Of a DNA stretch of 64,000 nucleotides, positions 41,199 through 50,144 are shown piece by piece; position 1 is the stretch's first letter; every line of letters starts with the position of its first letter. Source of the stretch: Bordetella genomosp. 2. Lineage in GTDB: Bacteria > Pseudomonadota > Gammaproteobacteria > Burkholderiales > Burkholderiaceae_B. The notes under the pieces are model-generated. The model saw nothing but the letters and a program-made list of their open reading frames with translations. It was not told the origin of the DNA and ran no database searches. A program made the position numbers and the translations under genes. Location of the stretch: assembly GCF_002261345.1 (NCBI RefSeq), contig NZ_NEVT01000003.1, positions 310,001-374,000 of the forward strand, in the 5' to 3' direction.

Positions 41199-42338
41199 AT
41201 GGCGCTGATCAACTACCTGACCCAGATCCAGTTCGGCTATGGCGCGCTGGCCACGCTGGCCGGCGAATGCGCCCGGCTCGGCATGCGCGCGCCGCTGGTG
41301 GTCACCGATGCCGGCGTACGCGCGGCCGGGTTGCTCGACCGCGTGCTGGATGCGCTCGGCGACGCGCCCGGCGTCGCGGTGTACGACGCCACGCCGCCCA
41401 ACCCCAACGAGGCCGCGCTGCGCGACGCCGTCGCGCTGTTCCGCGGCGGCCGCCATGACGGCGTCATCGCGGTCGGCGGCGGATCGGCCATCGACCTGGC
41501 CAAGGGCGTGACCCTGTGCGGCACCCATGACGGGCCGCTGAAGACCTATGCGGCGATCGAGGGCGGCGCGCCGCGCATCACCGCGCGCGTGGCGCCGTTG
41601 ATCGCCATTCCCACCACGGCCGGCACCGGCAGCGAAGTCGGGCGCGGCGCGATCCTCATCCTGGATGACGGGCGCAAGGTCGGCGTGCTGTCGCCGCACT
41701 TGATCCCGAAGGCGGCGATCTGCGACCCCGAGTTGACGCTGGGGCTGCCGGCGCGCCTGACGGCGGCCACCGGCATGGACGCCATCGCGCATTGCATCGA
41801 GACCTTCCTCGCGCCGGCCTTCAACCCGCCCGCCGACGGCATCGCGCTGGATGGGCTGCGCCGCGCCTGGCGGCACATCGAGCGGGCCACGCGCGAGCCG
41901 GGCGACCGCGAGGCGCGGCTGAACATGATGAGCGCATCCATGCAGGGGGCGCTGGCCTTCCAGAAGGGCCTGGGATGCGTGCACAGCCTCAGCCACGCGC
42001 TGGGCGGGATCGACCCGGCGCTGCACCATGGCACGCTGAACGCGATCTTCCTGCCGGCCGTCATTGCCTTCAACGGGCAGGCCGATTCGGTGCGCGCCGA
42101 AGCGAAGCTGGATCGGCTGGCCCAGGCCATGGCGCTGCCCGGCGGCGACGCGGTCGGCCCGGCGATCCGCGAGATGAGCGCCCGTCTGGGCCTGCCCGGC
42201 GGGCTGGCGCAACTGGGCGTGACCGAGGATCAATATCCGCGCATCGTCGCCGGCGCGCTGGCCGACCACAGCCACAAGACCAACCCGCGCGAGGCATCGG
42301 CGCAGGATTACGTCGAACTATTGCGAAATTCCATGTAA
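41199..42338 (+). CDS. Iron-containing alcohol dehydrogenase
   Basis: This 379-residue protein belongs to the Fe-ADH family. NAD binding is at GGGSAID (residues 93-99). The metal ligands expected from FucO-type enzymes are D194 and H198 (GMDAIAHCIE), H262 (VHSLSHALGG) and H277 (HHGTL). The C-terminal DHSHKTNPREAS is typical. It starts 4 bp after the cupin gene. It likely reduces or oxidises an aldehyde/alcohol from the same pathway; maleylacetate reductase-like members also exist, so the substrate is open. Confidence 0.92.
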   Translation: MALINYLTQIQFGYGALATLAGECARLGMRAPLVVTDAGVRAAGLLDRVLDALGDAPGVAVYDATPPNPNEAALRDAVALFRGGRHDGVIAVGGGSAIDLAKGVTLCGTHDGPLKTYAAIEGGAPRITARVAPLIAIPTTAGTGSEVGRGAILILDDGRKVGVLSPHLIPKAAICDPELTLGLPARLTAATGMDAIAHCIETFLAPAFNPPADGIALDGLRRAWRHIERATREPGDREARLNMMSASMQGALAFQKGLGCVHSLSHALGGIDPALHHGTLNAIFLPAVIAFNGQADSVRAEAKLDRLAQAMALPGGDAVGPAIREMSARLGLPGGLAQLGVTEDQYPRIVAGALADHSHKTNPREASAQDYVELLRNSM

Positions 42339-42435
42339 GGGTGGCGGTACAAAAAGTTGCAGCGCCGCATGGCCGCCTTGCTAGCATAGGTGTGCCGGTT
42401 CGCCGGTACCGTCAACAAGAGCCATGGAGGCTGCC

Positions 42436-43083
42436 ATGCAAGCAAGAAGAACATTCAACCGTGTTGCCGTCATTGCGGCCGTCGCCGTGCTGGCGGCGGG
42501 CTGCGCCACTCAGCAGCAGACCAACACCGCGGTCGGCGCGGGCGCCGGCGCCGCCGCGGGCGCGGGTATCGGCGCCCTGATCGGGCATGGCAAGGGCGCG
42601 GCCATCGGCGCCGGCATCGGCGCCGTGGCGGGCGGCCTGATCGGCTACAACTGGTCGGGAGTCAAGAAAGACGTGCAGCAATCGGGCGCGACGTCGCTGG
42701 GTATCGACGTGGTCGAAATGCCCGACGGCAGCCTGAAGGTCAACATTCCCAGCAACGTGTCGTTCGACACCGACAAGGCCGTCCTCAAGCCGGCCCTGTT
42801 GCCGGTGCTGGACAGCGTGGCGCGCGCCCTCAGCCAGCATCCCGAGCTGCGCACCAAGGTGGTGGGGCATACCGACAGCACCGGCTCGGCCGCGCACAAC
42901 CAGACCTTGTCCGAGAACCGCGCCAAGAGCGTGACCGCCTATCTGGCCCAACAGGGCGTGGCGCCGGCGCGCATGTCGATCGAAGGGCGCGCCGCGCGCG
43001 ACCCGATCGCCGACAACGGCACCGCCGAAGGGCGCGCCGCCAACCGGCGGGTGGAAGTCTACCTGTACGCGGTCAAGCAATAA
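42436..43083 (+). CDS. OmpA-family lipoprotein with glycine zipper
   Basis: From the ATG at 42436, which has a GGAGG site at ideal spacing (an ATG at 42424 is less likely), the protein has 215 residues. A lipobox LAAGC places the lipid on C23. Residues about 33-75 form a glycine zipper ([20 protein letters not shown], then [18 protein letters not shown]). The C terminus is an OmpA peptidoglycan-binding domain ([40 protein letters not shown]). It resembles YiaD. It should anchor the outer membrane to peptidoglycan. A strong terminator follows. Confidence 0.93.
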   Translation: MQARRTFNRVAVIAAVAVLAAGCATQQQTNTAVGAGAGAAAGAGIGALIGHGKGAAIGAGIGAVAGGLIGYNWSGVKKDVQQSGATSLGIDVVEMPDGSLKVNIPSNVSFDTDKAVLKPALLPVLDSVARALSQHPELRTKVVGHTDSTGSAAHNQTLSENRAKSVTAYLAQQGVAPARMSIEGRAARDPIADNGTAEGRAANRRVEVYLYAVKQ

Positions 43084-43093
43084 GCAGCCGCCG

Positions 43094-43129
43094 GGCGGCC
43101 GCGGGCAGGCGTCCGCGGCCGCCTTTTTT
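43094..43129 (+). terminator. Rho-independent terminator after the OmpA-like gene
   Basis: GGCGGCCGCGG (43094-43104) pairs perfectly with CCGCGGCCGCC (43113-43123) across an 8-nt loop and is followed by six T. It is the clearest terminator of the window. Confidence 0.92.
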
Positions 43130-43142
43130 ATGGAGCGTCACC

Positions 43143-43457
43143 ATGAGCGAATCATCATTGCCGCGCCTGGGCGCCCAGGCCGTCCTGGGCGGATTGCCCG
43201 GCTGGCGCGCCCAGGAAGGGCGCGACGCCATCGCGAAGAGCTTCCGTTTCGACGATTTCAACGCCGCGTTCGGCTTCATGGCGCGCGTCGCCCTGCATGC
43301 CGAGAAACTCGACCATCACCCGGAATGGTCCAACGTCTATAACCGCGTCGACGTGGTGCTGGCGACCCATTCGGCCGGCGGCGTCACCGACCTGGACGCG
43401 CGCATGGCGCGCTTCATGGACGAGGCCGCCGCCCGCCTGGGCGGCGCCGCGACCTGA
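43143..43457 (+). CDS. phhB: Pterin-4a-carbinolamine dehydratase
   Basis: This 104-residue protein shows the family signature [18 protein letters not shown], then [13 protein letters not shown]. It dehydrates 4a-hydroxytetrahydropterin, recycling the cofactor of phenylalanine hydroxylase. The start ATG lies just after the preceding terminator, with a GGAG site at 43132-43135. Phenylalanine hydroxylase itself is not in this window. It is convergent with the next gene. Confidence 0.92.
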   Translation: MSESSLPRLGAQAVLGGLPGWRAQEGRDAIAKSFRFDDFNAAFGFMARVALHAEKLDHHPEWSNVYNRVDVVLATHSAGGVTDLDARMARFMDEAAARLGGAAT

Positions 43458-43464
43458 GGCGGCT

Positions 43465-44169
43465 TCAGCCGCGCACGTAGTAGATGCGCATGGCCTGCTG
43501 GCGCTGCGAGGGGTCCAGCACCTGGATGCGCACCGAGCGCGGGGTGAAGCCTTCCGGCATTTCGGCCGTGCCCTGGGCCACCTGGTAGCGGCCCAGCGAG
43601 ACGTCGATGGGATCGAGCTCGATGGTGCCGGACCGGCCATTGCGGTAGACGCCCTGCACGGCCAGGTGCAGCGTGCCCTTGAAGGCCGGCGCGTCGGCCT
43701 TGTCGCGCATCAGCAGCACTTGGTAGTCGAGCTTGCCCGGATCGCGCGAGAACGAACCCGAACGCACGCCGATGTCGGTGCCGCGCGGGTCGGGCGGGAC
43801 GGCGTCCTGGAACACCTGGAATTCTTGCGTCAGTTCCTGGATGCGGGTGCGCGCTTGCGCCAGGTCGGCCGTGAGCTGCGCATTGGAAGCCTGGTTGGTG
43901 TCGCGCTGCTTGGTGGCTTCCTCGAGCTGGGTGCGCAGGCGCTGGCGGTCGAGGTTGGCGGCGTTGAGCTCGGACTGCAGTTGTTCGGACTGTTCGGCGG
44001 TCAGGCGCGGCGGGCCGTAGTTGGCCTGTAGGAACAATACGCCGCCGGCTCCCAGGCCGATGCCGATGAGCAGCAGCACCAGCCAGCGCGGCATGCGCCG
44101 CGTGCGCTTGCCGGGCTGGTAGACCGACGGTTTGAAAGCGGGCCGTTGCGAGCGTCCGAACATCCCCAT
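43465..44169 (-). CDS. Membrane-anchored coiled-coil protein (DUF6776-like)
   Basis: This 234-residue protein has a basic N terminus, one membrane helix (MPRWLVLLLIGIGLGAGGVLF, about residues 26-46), and a coiled coil at about 56-118 (TAEQSEQLQSELNAANLDRQ, TRIQELTQEFQVFQDA). The C-terminal domain is beta-rich (LHLAVQGVYRNGRSGTIELD). It matches the layout of a betaproteobacterial DUF6776-type family as I remember it; function unknown. An envelope or division role is only a guess. A 7-bp GGCCGGC/GCCGGCC stem lies upstream at 44201-44222. Confidence 0.75.
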   Translation of the reverse strand: MGMFGRSQRPAFKPSVYQPGKRTRRMPRWLVLLLIGIGLGAGGVLFLQANYGPPRLTAEQSEQLQSELNAANLDRQRLRTQLEEATKQRDTNQASNAQLTADLAQARTRIQELTQEFQVFQDAVPPDPRGTDIGVRSGSFSRDPGKLDYQVLLMRDKADAPAFKGTLHLAVQGVYRNGRSGTIELDPIDVSLGRYQVAQGTAEMPEGFTPRSVRIQVLDPSQRQQAMRIYYVRG

Positions 44170-44304
44170 GTGAGAAAAATCCTGTATCGAGTGTGTACGC
44201 GGCCGGCCCCGGGGAGCCGGCCAAAGCCGTAAAGGATAACGTGTCGTGGCCTGCCAAGGTTACGTCAGACAAGTCTAGTTGCCTACGTACGGCTTGGAAA
44301 CACT

Positions 44305-45003
44305 TTATTGGGCGCCGCGCGCGCGCTCCAGGGCGGCGTCCAGCCGGGCCAGGCGCTCCGGCGTGCCGACGTCGGTCCAGGCGCCGCCGTGGCGGGCGCC
44401 CAGCACGGCGTCGCGGGCCATGGCCTCGCGCAGCAGGGGCGCCAGCGGCGCCGGCGCATCCGGGTCCAGGCCGGCGAACAGGGTGGGGCGGTACAGGCCG
44501 ATGCCGGCAAAGGTCAGGCGCCGCGGGCCCTCGGCCAGTACGCGGCCGCCGGCCGACAGGGCGAAGTCGCCGCGCGCATGGTGTTCCGGGTTGTCCACCA
44601 GCAGCAGCCAGGCGTCGGCGCGTTCCGTGTCCAGGCGGCCCGCCCAGCCGGCCGCCTCGCGCGGGTCCCAGTCGCACCAGATGTCGCCGTTGACGACCAG
44701 GAACGGTTCCGTGCCGAGCAGGGGCAGGGCGTGCGCGATGCCGCCGGCCGTCTCCAGGGCGGGGGATTCGGCGGAATAGCGGATGCGCACGCCATGGCGG
44801 GCGCCGTCGCCCAGCTGCCCGGGCAACTGCGCGCCCAGCCAGGCGTGGTTGATGACGATATCGCGGATGCCGGCCGCCGCCAGGCGCTCCAGGTGCCAGA
44901 CGATCAGGGGCTTGCCGCCGACCGGCAGCAGCGGCTTGGGCGTGCGGTCGGTCAGGGGCCGCATGCGCTCGCCGCGTCCCGCGGCCAGGATCATGGCGCG
45001 CAT
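44305..45003 (-). CDS. murU: N-acetylmuramate alpha-1-phosphate uridylyltransferase
   Basis: This 232-residue nucleotidyltransferase shows MILAAGRGERMRPLTDRTPKPLLPVGGKPLI at its start, the sugar-1-phosphate nucleotidylyltransferase signature, then VNGDIWCDWDP, the metal/phosphate site. Its start overlaps the AmgK-like kinase stop (ATGA). In Pseudomonas the same pair, amgK-murU, sits beside lptD and recycles MurNAc to UDP-MurNAc, bypassing fosfomycin-sensitive MurA. The same context is seen here, divergent from lptD. Confidence 0.9.
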   Translation of the reverse strand: MRAMILAAGRGERMRPLTDRTPKPLLPVGGKPLIVWHLERLAAAGIRDIVINHAWLGAQLPGQLGDGARHGVRIRYSAESPALETAGGIAHALPLLGTEPFLVVNGDIWCDWDPREAAGWAGRLDTERADAWLLLVDNPEHHARGDFALSAGGRVLAEGPRRLTFAGIGLYRPTLFAGLDPDAPAPLAPLLREAMARDAVLGARHGGAWTDVGTPERLARLDAALERARGAQ

Positions 45004-46043
45004 CAGAACGTGTATCCCACGCGCACTTCGCGCTCGTCGAGCCGGTCCAGCAGGCGCAGCAGCGGCGTGAACACGCCGTAGCGCTGCGCCACCTGGCGCA
45101 CGTAGGCGTTCATGCGCGGCATGTGCGCCAGGTAGTGCGATTTGCCGTCGCGATGGTGCAGCCGCGCGAACACGCCCATGATGCGCAGGTTGCGCTGCAG
45201 GCTCATCCATTCGTAGGCCTGGTGGAAGGCCGCGAAATCGCTGTCCACCGGCAGGCCGGCGGCGCGCGCCATTTCCCAGTAGCGCACCGCCCAATCCAGT
45301 TGCTGGGGTTCTTCCACGGTGGTGCGGGCGTCGGTCACCAGCGAGGCCAGGTCGTACGTGATGGGGCCGGCCAGGGCGTCCTGGAAGTCCAGGATGCCGG
45401 GATTCGGCCCGTAGGCGGGCTGGTCGCACACCATCAGGTTGGGCGAATGGTAGTCGCGGTGCACCAGCACGGTGGCCTGCGCCGCGTTGGCGTCGGAGAG
45501 CAGGTCGAAAATCTGCCGCAGGGCGGCGGCCGTCTTGTCGTCGAGTTGCACGCCGTGATGCCGGCCCACATACCATTCCGGGAACAATTCGAGCTCGGCG
45601 GCGAGGCGGTCGCGGTCGTAGGTCGCCAGGCCGTCGGCGCGCGCCTGTTGCAGGCGCACCAGGGCGGCCAAGGCGTCGCGGTACAGGCCCTGCAGCTGGG
45701 CGTCGCTCAGGCCGGACTGGATGCGCTGGTAGTACGTGTCCTGGCCCAGGTCGGACAGCAGCAGCAGGCCCTGGTCGAGGTCGCGCGCCAGCACGGCGGG
45801 GACGTTCAGGCCGGCGTCGCGCAGCAGCTCGCCGACGTGCAGGAAGGGGCGCACGTCTTCATGGGGCGGCGGGGCGTCCATGACGATGGCGGTGCGGTCG
45901 CCGGCGTCCAGGCGGAAGTAGCGGCGGAAGCTGGCGTCGCTGGACGCCGGGCGCAGGGTGTCGGGCGCCAGCGCCAGCTCGGCGGGCAGGGTGCGCAGCC
46001 AGGCGTGGATCAGGGCCAGGCGCGGGTCGTGGTTGGTGCTCAA
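45003..46043 (-). CDS. amgK: N-acetylmuramate/N-acetylglucosamine-1-kinase (AmgK-like)
   Basis: From a TTG at 46043 the protein has 346 residues and begins MSTNHDPRLALIHAW; no in-frame ATG lies nearby, and the distant upstream one would cross the lptD leader. It is an aminoglycoside-phosphotransferase-type kinase: SSDASFRRYFRL (nucleotide region), VLVHRDYHSPNLMV (catalytic HxD) and GILDFQDALAGPITYDLAS (metal Asp). AmgK phosphorylates MurNAc and GlcNAc at C1 for peptidoglycan recycling. It is coupled to murU. Confidence 0.88.
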   Translation of the reverse strand: MSTNHDPRLALIHAWLRTLPAELALAPDTLRPASSDASFRRYFRLDAGDRTAIVMDAPPPHEDVRPFLHVGELLRDAGLNVPAVLARDLDQGLLLLSDLGQDTYYQRIQSGLSDAQLQGLYRDALAALVRLQQARADGLATYDRDRLAAELELFPEWYVGRHHGVQLDDKTAAALRQIFDLLSDANAAQATVLVHRDYHSPNLMVCDQPAYGPNPGILDFQDALAGPITYDLASLVTDARTTVEEPQQLDWAVRYWEMARAAGLPVDSDFAAFHQAYEWMSLQRNLRIMGVFARLHHRDGKSHYLAHMPRMNAYVRQVAQRYGVFTPLLRLLDRLDEREVRVGYTF

Positions 46044-46094
46044 GGGGGCCGTCTCGTGGTGCGGTAGAGTTTGGTTGCGAACCGCGCGTGCCTG

Positions 46095-46126
46095 TTGACG
46101 GTCATAACGCGCGGCTTCTCTATAAT
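46095..46126 (+). promoter_or_regulatory. Possible lptD promoter elements
   Basis: A perfect TATAAT (46121-46126) lies 104 bp before the lptD start. A TTGACG (46095-46100) lies 20 bp upstream of it, wider than the usual 17 bp, so the -35 assignment is weak. Confidence 0.4.
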
Positions 46127-46230
46127 ACCGGGTCGTTCCCGCTCGTAGCGCCTTTGGCGCCCGCCGATCGGGCCGCCACCGTCGCCGCGCCGCGGGGCGG
46201 GAGTCTCTGTCGATAAGGTTTGCATTCACG

Positions 46231-48576
46231 GTGCGTATGGTCCGGTGGTTGATCCTCTCTGCTGTCAGCATGGCCGGGGCCGTTCACGCCCAAGGCAGCG
46301 GAACGGTCCCGCCCGCCGATAACGGCCTGCGGCTGACGCCCCAGCTGCGTACTTCGCCGGGCCTGCGCGTGCACCGGCTGCCCGACGACGACATCCCCGC
46401 CTACCTGCAGGCCGACCACATGCAGGGCGACCCCGATTCCAACGTCACCCTGACCGGCACCGCCGAAGTGCGCCGCATCGACGGCGTGGCCAAGGGCGAC
46501 CGCATCGATTACCGCAGCGACACCGGCGCCGTCGACATCAAGGGCAATGCGCGGCTGATGCGCGACGGCACCTTGGTCACCGGCCCCTCGGCGCAGTTCA
46601 ATATCGATACCGACAGCGGCGAGATCGAATCGCCCAATTTCTGGATCGGCGCCAGCGGCGGCTCGGCCCGCGCCGAGCGCGCCGAGATCTTCAGCCGCTC
46701 GCAGATGCGCCTGACCACCGTGCAATACAGCGGCTGCGCGTGCGTCGAGCCATCCTGGTACATCAAGGCCGACAGCGTCGACCTGGATTTCGACGAGAAC
46801 GAGGGCGTGGCGCGCAACGGCGTGCTCTATTTCAAGGACGTGCCGCTGCTGGCGTCGCCCTACCTGACTTTCCCGGTCAAGAAAGAACGCAAGTCCGGCT
46901 TCCTGGTGCCCACCTATGGCTACACCAGCAACAGCGGCCTCGATCTGTCGCTGCCGTACTACTTCAACCTGGCGCCCAACTACGACCTGACCCTGCAGCC
47001 GCGCTTCCTGAGCAAGCGCGGCCCGCAACTGGGCGCCGAGTTCCGCTACCTGGGCCAGTCGTACTCCGGCAACATGGTGGGCACGTACCTGTCCAGCGAC
47101 CGCGAGACCGGCGATTCGCGCTGGATGTTCCGCTCGCGCCACCAGCAGCTGCTGGGCGCCGGCTTCTATGCCGACTGGGACTTCGCCAAGGTCTCGGACG
47201 ACGACTACTTTCGCGACTTCTCCTCGCTGGGCCTGAACGAGGCCTCGACCACCTACCTGCCGCAGCGCGGCCGGGTGGGCTGGGGCAGCCGCTACTGGCA
47301 ATCGTACGTGCAGGTGTTCAAGTACCAGACCCTGCAGGATCCGGACGCGCCGCTCGCCCCGCCCTACGACAAGGTGCCCGAGTTCTACCTGAAGGGCGCG
47401 CGCTACGACTTCGGCGGCTTCGACCTCGAATGGACCAACTCCGCGGTGCGCTTCGAGCAGCCGCTGTTGGACGGCGTGCGCCTGGGGCCGGACGGCGACC
47501 GCCTGCAGAGCTACGCCACGGCTTCGTATCCCATCGTGCGGCCCGGCTGGTTCCTCATTCCCAAGGCGGGCATCAACTACACCCAGTACGACACCGACTG
47601 GTACAGCCTGTCCAACAACCCGCGCTCGATGTCGCGCACGGTGCCGATCTTCTCGCTCGACGCCGGCCTGGTGTTCGAGCGCGACACCACGCTGTTCGGC
47701 AACGCATCCATCCAGACGCTGGAGCCGCGCCTGTACTACCTGCGGGTGCCGTACCGCGACCAGTCCAAGCTGCCGGTCTACGACACGACGCTGGCCGATT
47801 TCAGCTTCGACCAGGCCTTCCAGGAAAACATCTACACCGGCGGCTGGGACCGCATCGCCAACGCCAACCAGCTCACGGCCGCGCTGACCACGCGCTGGCT
47901 GGACGCCGACACCGGCTTCGAGCGCCTGGCGCTGTCGGCGGCGCAGCGGCTGTATTTCGAAGACCAGAAAGTCACCCTGCCGGGCGAGACGCCGCGCGAC
48001 AACGTGCGTTCCGACTTCCTCGTGTCGGCCAGCGCCGCCCTGACCGACACGCTCAGCACCGAGGTCGCGGCGCAATACGACCCGTACCGCAACAACTGGT
48101 CGCGCGGCCTGATCAGCGCGCGCTGGCGGCCGCAGCGCCTGACCTCCGTGGCGGTGGCGTACCGCTACCAGCGCGATCCGCTGCCGGGCGTGGCCTACCA
48201 GCCGCGCGGGCAGGACCAGATCAGCGTGGCTTTCCAGTGGCCGTTCAGCGAACGCTGGTACGGCGTGGGCCGCGTCGATTATTCGCTGCGCACCGAGGCC
48301 GCCACCGACACCGCCGCGCGGGAATCGCCGCGCGTCACCCAGGCCATTGCCGGCCTCGAGTACAAGGGCGATTGCTGCTGGACCGGCCGCGTGGTGTTCC
48401 AGCGCTATGCCGTCTCTTCGGCCGACACCAACAGCGCGGTGTTCTTCCAGCTGGAACTGAACGGGCTGGGCTCGCTGGGCACCGATCCCATGAGCCTGCT
48501 GAACAAGAGTATTCCGGGGTACCAGTCGGTCACTCCCGCGCCGCCTCCCGGCACGACGTTTGAAAGGTATGAATGA
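46231..48576 (+). CDS. lptD: LPS-assembly outer-membrane protein LptD
   Basis: This 781-residue protein starts at a GTG (an ATG two codons in is an alternative). It has a signal peptide ending VHA before QGSG. The N-terminal OstA/LptA-like jellyroll comes first (YLQADHMQGDPDSNVTLTGTAEVRR; GVAKGDRIDYRSDTGAVDIKG), then a C-terminal barrel. LptD inserts LPS in the outer leaflet with LptE. Cys are at C169, C171, C715 and C716; the 715-716 pair matches the CC pair of E. coli LptD, but no early Cys equivalent to E. coli C31 is present. It is followed by surA in overlap, the conserved order. Confidence 0.96.
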   Translation: MRMVRWLILSAVSMAGAVHAQGSGTVPPADNGLRLTPQLRTSPGLRVHRLPDDDIPAYLQADHMQGDPDSNVTLTGTAEVRRIDGVAKGDRIDYRSDTGAVDIKGNARLMRDGTLVTGPSAQFNIDTDSGEIESPNFWIGASGGSARAERAEIFSRSQMRLTTVQYSGCACVEPSWYIKADSVDLDFDENEGVARNGVLYFKDVPLLASPYLTFPVKKERKSGFLVPTYGYTSNSGLDLSLPYYFNLAPNYDLTLQPRFLSKRGPQLGAEFRYLGQSYSGNMVGTYLSSDRETGDSRWMFRSRHQQLLGAGFYADWDFAKVSDDDYFRDFSSLGLNEASTTYLPQRGRVGWGSRYWQSYVQVFKYQTLQDPDAPLAPPYDKVPEFYLKGARYDFGGFDLEWTNSAVRFEQPLLDGVRLGPDGDRLQSYATASYPIVRPGWFLIPKAGINYTQYDTDWYSLSNNPRSMSRTVPIFSLDAGLVFERDTTLFGNASIQTLEPRLYYLRVPYRDQSKLPVYDTTLADFSFDQAFQENIYTGGWDRIANANQLTAALTTRWLDADTGFERLALSAAQRLYFEDQKVTLPGETPRDNVRSDFLVSASAALTDTLSTEVAAQYDPYRNNWSRGLISARWRPQRLTSVAVAYRYQRDPLPGVAYQPRGQDQISVAFQWPFSERWYGVGRVDYSLRTEAATDTAARESPRVTQAIAGLEYKGDCCWTGRVVFQRYAVSSADTNSAVFFQLELNGLGSLGTDPMSLLNKSIPGYQSVTPAPPPGTTFERYE

Positions 48577-50129
48577 TGCGTAGCTTGCACACTTTGCGCC
48601 GGCTGCCCGGCAACCTGCTGGTCCTGGCCGCGTGCACGGCCGCGCCCGCCGTGCTGGCCGCCCAGCAGCCCGCGCCCGCCCGTTCCGGCGCGGCCGCGAC
48701 GCCAGCGCCGGCGGCGGCCCCGGCGCCGCGCGAGCAGTTCGTCGACGGCATCGCCGCCGTCGTCAACAAGGACGTGATCACCCTGCGCGAAGTCGATGTC
48801 GCGGCGGGGCGGGCCACGGCGGAGCTCAAGCAGCGCGGCATCCAGGTGCCCCCGCAGGACATCCTGCGCCGGCAAGTGCTGCAGAACCTCATCATGGATC
48901 GCCTGCAGCGGCAGGAGGCCGACCGCCTGGGGATCCGCGTCAACGACCAGCAGGTCGACCGGGCCATCGAAAGCATCGCCGCGCGCAACAACATCCCGGT
49001 GGCGCAGATGCGCGCCGAGATCGAGAAAAGCGGCGTGCCCTGGGATCAGTACCGCCAGTCGCTCAGCAACGAAATCCGCATGAACCGCCTGCGCCAGCGC
49101 ACGGTCGATTCCACCATCGTCATCACCGACGCCGAGGTAGATGCCTTCCTGAAGGACCAGGAACGCAACCCCGCCGCCGCAGCAGCAGCGCGCGCGCCGG
49201 CGCCCGGCCAGGCGGCGCAGCCGGCTCCCGCGCCGGCGCAGTCCGGGCCGGTGCAGATCGCCCTGGCGCAGATCCTGGTGCGCGTGCCTGAAGGCTCCAC
49301 CCCCGACCAGGTGGCGGCGCTGCGCAAGAAGGCCGAGGACCTGCTGGCGCGGATCAAGCAGGGCGGCGATTTCGCCAGCCTGGCCGCCGCCGAGTCCGAC
49401 GGTCCCGAGGCGCTCCAGGGGGGTGTCATGGGCGCGCGGCCGCTGGAGGGCTGGCCGGACCTCTTCATCAAGGCGGTCGGCTCGCTGCAGCAGGGGCAGG
49501 TCAGCGGCCTGGTCCAGAGCGGCAATGGTTTCCATATCCTGAAGGTCCTCGACCGCTCCGGCGGCGCGCCGGCCCGGCCGGCGGCGCCGCCGCAGCAGCA
49601 GGCCCCGGTGGCGCCGCAGCCCGGCGCCGGCATGCCGGCCCGGCAGGGGCCCGTGCAGGTCACCCAGACGCACGCGCGGCACATCCTGATCAAGACCTCG
49701 ACGGTCATGAGCGACGACCAGGCGCGCCAGCGGCTCGAGCAGATCCGCCAGCGCATCGTCAACGGCGGCGCGTCGTTCGCCGACATGGCGCGCCAGTATT
49801 CGCAGGACGCCAACGCGCCGCAGGGCGGCGACCTGGGCTGGGTCAACCCCGGCGAAATGGTGCCGCCTTTCGAGCAGGCCATGAACGCGCTGCCGGTCGG
49901 CGGCATCAGCCAGCCGGTGATGTCGCCGTTCGGCTGGCACCTGATCCAGGTCGAGGAACGCCGCGAGCATGACGTCAGCGACGAGCTGCAGCGCATGCAG
50001 GCGCGCCAGATCCTGTTCGAGCGTCGCGCCGAGCCGGCCTTCGAAGACTGGCTGGCGCAGCTGCGCAACGAGGCGTATATCGACAACCGCCTCGAGAAGC
50101 AGAGCCGCATGGAAGAGAACGCCCGTTAG
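48573..50129 (+). CDS. surA: Periplasmic chaperone/peptidyl-prolyl isomerase SurA
   Basis: This 518-residue protein has a signal peptide (ending AVLAA before QQP), a long P/A-rich linker, the SurA N domain (EQFVDGIAAVVNKDVITLREV), and two parvulin domains at about residues 228-327 and 363-466 (THARHILIKTSTVMSDDQAR; GGDLGWVNPGEMVPPFEQAM). It delivers unfolded outer-membrane proteins, including LptD, to the BAM complex. The ATG overlaps the lptD stop. It is longer than E. coli SurA (428) because of P/A/Q-rich linkers at the N terminus and between the parvulin domains. Confidence 0.95.
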   Translation: MMRSLHTLRRLPGNLLVLAACTAAPAVLAAQQPAPARSGAAATPAPAAAPAPREQFVDGIAAVVNKDVITLREVDVAAGRATAELKQRGIQVPPQDILRRQVLQNLIMDRLQRQEADRLGIRVNDQQVDRAIESIAARNNIPVAQMRAEIEKSGVPWDQYRQSLSNEIRMNRLRQRTVDSTIVITDAEVDAFLKDQERNPAAAAAARAPAPGQAAQPAPAPAQSGPVQIALAQILVRVPEGSTPDQVAALRKKAEDLLARIKQGGDFASLAAAESDGPEALQGGVMGARPLEGWPDLFIKAVGSLQQGQVSGLVQSGNGFHILKVLDRSGGAPARPAAPPQQQAPVAPQPGAGMPARQGPVQVTQTHARHILIKTSTVMSDDQARQRLEQIRQRIVNGGASFADMARQYSQDANAPQGGDLGWVNPGEMVPPFEQAMNALPVGGISQPVMSPFGWHLIQVEERREHDVSDELQRMQARQILFERRAEPAFEDWLAQLRNEAYIDNRLEKQSRMEENAR

Positions 50130-50144
50130 GCGCGCGCACCCGCC

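Noticed and set aside
43465-43480. A small GCGGCT/AGCCGC stem between phhB and the DUF6776-like gene
   Set aside because: It has a 2-nt loop and overlaps a coding end; too short to call a terminator.
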